A DNA stretch of 33,291 nt from JBDTYT01 sp040005555 (lineage in GTDB: Bacteria; Actinomycetota; UBA4738; HRBIN12). The notes beneath the pieces were generated by a model. It was given only the letters and a program-made list of their open reading frames with translations, was not told where the DNA came from and did not search any database. The DNA lies in NCBI GenBank assembly GCA_040005555.1, contig JBDTYT010000010.1:1-33291 (forward strand), read 5' to 3'. The translations under genes were made by a program, and so were the position numbers. Position 1 is the first letter of the stretch. Every line of letters starts with the position of its first letter. Below, one piece after another: positions 30,932 through 33,291 of the stretch.

Positions 30932-32101
30932 GTGGAACCGCGCGTTGCCGTCGTCGGGGTGGGGCATGCCGGGTTCGCTCCGATCACGGCCGGCATCTCG
31001 TACAAGGAGCTGATGTTCGAGGCGGCGCAACGCGCCTACGCCGACGCCGGCGTCGACCCTCGGTCCGAGGTGGACTCGTTCATCGGCTGCTCCGAGGATC
31101 TCCTCGAGGGCACGAGCATCTTCGACGAGTACGTGCCGGACCAGCTCGGCGCGATGCAGCGGCCCGTGCAGACGGTCTCCGGTGACGGGTTGTTCGGCCT
31201 GGCGACCGGGCTCATGCTCATCCGCTCGGGCGTGGCGAGCGTTGTGGCCGTCGAGGCCCACAGCAAGATCTCCGACGTGCTGTCGCTCGGTGCGATCGAG
31301 GCGTTCGGCCTGGACCCGGTCCTCAACCGGCCGCTTGGCGTATCGACGCTCGCGGTGGCCGGGCTGGACATGAACGCCTTCCTCGAGCGCACCGGCCTCA
31401 CCGAGGAACACTGCGCGATGGTCGCGGCGAAGAACCGGCGCAACGCGCTCGACAACCCGAGGGCGGCGTACCCGGCCGATCTGGCGGCCGATGACGTCGA
31501 CGAGTCGACGCCCATGTTCTGGCCGCTCCGCGAGCTCGAGATCGCCGCCCGCGCAGACGGGTGCGTCGTCGTCGTGCTCGCGGCCGAGGACCGGGTGCCG
31601 GACCTGAGCGAGGGGCCGGTGTGGGTGCTCGGCGTAGGGTGGTCGAGCGGGAGTCCCACGCTCGAGAGCCGCGCGTGGGGCGAGGCGGACTTCGTGCGCG
31701 CCGCGGCCGAGCGCGCGTACGCGATGGCCGGCATCGACGACCCCGCCGAGCAGATCGACCTGGCAGAAGCCGACGACACGTATGCGTTCAAGGAGCTGAT
31801 GCACTTGGAGGCGCTCGGCCTCGCCGATGTGGACGAGCTCGGCGCGCTCGTCGAGGACGAGGAGCTCGAGCCCGACGGTGAGCTCCCCGTGAACGTGTCC
31901 GGCGGGGCGATCGGTCAGGGCAACCTGTTCGAGGCGAACGGGCTCGCACGGGTGCTCGAATGCGTGGAGCAGCTCCGCGGGGAGGCGGGGGAGCGGCAGG
32001 TCGAGGACGCCGCCGTCGCGGTGGCGCAGTCCTGGCGTGGTGTCCCGACGACCTCGGCCGCGGTCGCGGTCCTCGCAAGCAACGAGGGAGCCGGCGAGTG
32101 A
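30932..32101 (+). CDS. Thiolase-fold protein lacking catalytic residues (copy 1)
   Basis: A 389-residue protein of the SCP-x/thiolase superfamily with the typical N-terminus PRVAVVGVGHAGFAP. The nucleophile motif CxSG of thiolases is SGDG here (83-86, Ser at the Cys position), the GHPxGATG motif near the C-terminus is GNLFEANG with Asn331 in place of His, and the last CxGG motif is absent (SWRGVPTTS). So ordinary thiolytic activity is not expected. Thiolase-fold proteins without the Cys act as aldolases with a DUF35 partner (Ltp2-ChsH2 in steroid degradation) or as partners of active subunits. The GTG start follows a -10-like box; the stop overlaps the VOC gene (GTGA). Confidence 0.85.
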   Translation: MEPRVAVVGVGHAGFAPITAGISYKELMFEAAQRAYADAGVDPRSEVDSFIGCSEDLLEGTSIFDEYVPDQLGAMQRPVQTVSGDGLFGLATGLMLIRSGVASVVAVEAHSKISDVLSLGAIEAFGLDPVLNRPLGVSTLAVAGLDMNAFLERTGLTEEHCAMVAAKNRRNALDNPRAAYPADLAADDVDESTPMFWPLRELEIAARADGCVVVVLAAEDRVPDLSEGPVWVLGVGWSSGSPTLESRAWGEADFVRAAAERAYAMAGIDDPAEQIDLAEADDTYAFKELMHLEALGLADVDELGALVEDEELEPDGELPVNVSGGAIGQGNLFEANGLARVLECVEQLRGEAGERQVEDAAVAVAQSWRGVPTTSAAVAVLASNEGAGE

Positions 32102-32457
32102 GCTGGGCGCTCGATCACGTGTGGTTCTGGACGCGCGACATGGATCGCGCGGTGACCTTCTACCGCGACGTCGTCGGCCTCTCGCCACGCTCCCGCTACG
32201 GCGACGAGTGGGCCGAGTTCGAAGCGGGGGCCGTGCGCCTGGCGCTGCACGGCGCGGGTGAGGGGCGCGATCTGCCCCACGGCGGCACGGCCGTGTTCCG
32301 CGTCGACGACCTCGACGAGACCCGGTTCGCTCTCGAGCTGAAGGGCGTGACGTTCGACGCGCACGTGGGCGAGGTCGAGGGCCGGGCGCGCTTCGCGTCG
32401 TTCGAGGACCCCGACGGCAACAGCCTGCAGATCATCGAGTACTTCGAGGAGCACTGA
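32098..32457 (+). CDS. VOC (glyoxalase/dioxygenase) family protein
   Basis: A 119-residue single-module VOC protein of two beta-alpha-beta-beta-beta repeats. Segments are LDHVWFWTRDMDRAVTFYRD with the His of a potential metal site, GLSPRSR, the central VFRVDDLD and the C-terminal FEDPDGNSLQIIEYFEE with the conserved DPDGN turn and Glu ligand. This supports a metal-binding lyase, epimerase or dioxygenase-type fold; methylmalonyl-CoA epimerases also belong to VOC but I see no epimerase-specific signature. The GTG overlaps the stop of the first thiolase-fold gene and it ends 2 nt before the second, so it belongs to this operon. Confidence 0.82.
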   Translation: MSWALDHVWFWTRDMDRAVTFYRDVVGLSPRSRYGDEWAEFEAGAVRLALHGAGEGRDLPHGGTAVFRVDDLDETRFALELKGVTFDAHVGEVEGRARFASFEDPDGNSLQIIEYFEEH

Positions 32458-32459
32458 GC

Positions 32460-33291
32460 GTGGGCCGGCGCGTCGCGGTGATCGGTGCGGGCATGACGCG
32501 GTTCGTCCGGCGCGCGCAGGAGACCGGTAAAGAGCTCGCGTGGGAGGCGTCGAGGGCGGCCCTGGACTCATGTGAGCTGCAGCTGTCCGACGTCGACGTG
32601 GTCTGCCTTACATCGGCCCCGGACGCGTTCGATGGCGTGCATATGAAGGGCGAGTACCTCTCGGACGGTGCGGGGGCCTTCGGCAAGCCGTTCATGCGCA
32701 CGTACGTCGGCGGGGGCAGCGGCGTGTTCACGGCGATCCAGGGGTGGTACTCGGTGGCGAGCGGGATGTTCGACGTCGCCCTCCTCGTGGCCGAGGAGAA
32801 GATGTCCTCGACGCAGCCGCACCCGCAGGGCGCGTTCCTCACGATCTTCGACTCCATCCTCGAACGGCCGCTCGGGCCCAACCTGCTGTGGATCTTCGCG
32901 CTCGAGATGAACCGCTACATGAACGCCTACGGCCTCGACAAGCGCGACATCGCCGCCGTGGCGGTGAAGAACAAACGCAACGCGGCGGATCATCCCGCCG
33001 CGCTCCTCGGGCAGGCCGACATCACGATCGAGGACGTGCTCGCGTCCGAGACGCTCGCGTGGCCGGTGCAGCGGCTCGACGTGTCACCCATCAGCGACGG
33101 CGCCGTGGCGCTCGTGATCGCCTCCGAGGACGCCGCGAGGCGTCTCACCGACAACCCCGTGTGGATCGAGGGCGTCGGGTGGAACCTCGACACCGCGTAC
33201 TGGACGAACCGCGACCTCGTGTTCCCCGAGTACGTGCAGAACGCGGCACGGATGGCGTACGAGATGGCCGGCGTCACCGAGCCGCGCAAGC
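32460..33291 (+). CDS. Thiolase-fold protein lacking the catalytic Cys (copy 2, partial)
   Basis: The first 277 codons are present; the rest lies beyond the window. The start GRRVAVIGAGMTRFVRRAQ and the segment AVKNKRNAADHP are family-like and the latter also occurs in copy 1 (AAKNRRNALDNP), so the two are related. At the nucleophile position the sequence is VGGGSGVF (GGSG at 85-88), with Gly in place of Cys. The GTG at 32460 is 2 nt after the VOC stop. The two copies may form a heteromer; an adjoining DUF35 OB-fold protein would be expected downstream if they are aldolase or HMG-CoA-synthase-like complexes. Confidence 0.85.
   Translation, partial: MGRRVAVIGAGMTRFVRRAQETGKELAWEASRAALDSCELQLSDVDVVCLTSAPDAFDGVHMKGEYLSDGAGAFGKPFMRTYVGGGSGVFTAIQGWYSVASGMFDVALLVAEEKMSSTQPHPQGAFLTIFDSILERPLGPNLLWIFALEMNRYMNAYGLDKRDIAAVAVKNKRNAADHPAALLGQADITIEDVLASETLAWPVQRLDVSPISDGAVALVIASEDAARRLTDNPVWIEGVGWNLDTAYWTNRDLVFPEYVQNAARMAYEMAGVTEPRK

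Noticed and set aside
29972..32188. 738-codon minus-strand open frame, longest in the window
   Set aside because: It crosses birA, PH and thiolase-fold genes in antisense and shows no domain; typical of stop-poor antisense frames at high GC.
1..33291. Mobile elements, prophage, CRISPR, tRNA or rRNA genes
   Set aside because: No transposase or integrase motifs, no regularly spaced repeats and no tRNA-like cloverleaf or rRNA segments were noticed while reading; base composition is even across the window.

Overview
The window is a GC-rich, gene-dense chromosomal segment with almost no intergenic space. It most likely comes from an uncultured member of the Actinomycetota. Three things suggest this. 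The order sucD, PerM/DUF6350-like membrane protein, purN, purH, folD is the one known from Mycobacterium and Streptomyces. There is a coenzyme F420-dependent NADP oxidoreductase (NpdG/Fno). Many genes have a TANNNT -10 box so close to the start codon that the mRNA should be leaderless. No rRNA, tRNA, CRISPR array, transposase or phage gene was seen.

Layout. 1-8.7 kb: the end of sucD, a PerM-like membrane protein, three small membrane or zinc-finger genes and a HAD phosphatase on the minus strand, then purN-purH, folD-MTHFR and a DUF4234 protein. 8.7-18.9 kb: a TCA-cycle block with citrate synthase (minus), a first isocitrate dehydrogenase, malate dehydrogenase, two-subunit class I fumarase with a coupled 58-residue Cys-rich peptide, a second isocitrate dehydrogenase, and the sdhCDAB operon. 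With sucD this covers most of the cycle; aconitase and the 2-oxoglutarate step are not in the window. 18.9-25.7 kb: an O-methyltransferase, a secreted Asp-box (BNR) beta-propeller protein, the large subunit of methylmalonyl-CoA mutase, npdG, and a DUF5317-MFS fusion. 25.7-33.3 kb: a structured-looking 0.34 kb gap, a 31-residue membrane peptide overlapping an orphan sensor histidine kinase, a biotin carboxylase/BCCP subunit next to birA, a PH-domain/SHOCT protein, and two thiolase-fold proteins without the catalytic cysteine, separated by a VOC protein. The second of these runs off the end.

How the genes fit together. Acyl-CoA carboxylase plus methylmalonyl-CoA mutase would feed propionyl-CoA into the cycle as succinyl-CoA, and BirA would biotinylate the carboxylase. 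PurN, PurH, FolD and MTHFR share the folate one-carbon pool. The two isocitrate dehydrogenases carry different cofactor residues (Lys-Tyr versus Asp-Ile), so the cycle may supply both NADPH and NADH, and NpdG would link NADPH to F420H2.

The most notable points are the CCGH-PGC peptide coupled to fumarase, an 18-codon leader ORF and a 14-bp palindrome at the gltA start, the thiolase pair lacking catalytic residues, the DUF5317-MFS fusion, and the consistent leaderless promoter layout. All function calls rest on motif recognition by eye; no database search was run.
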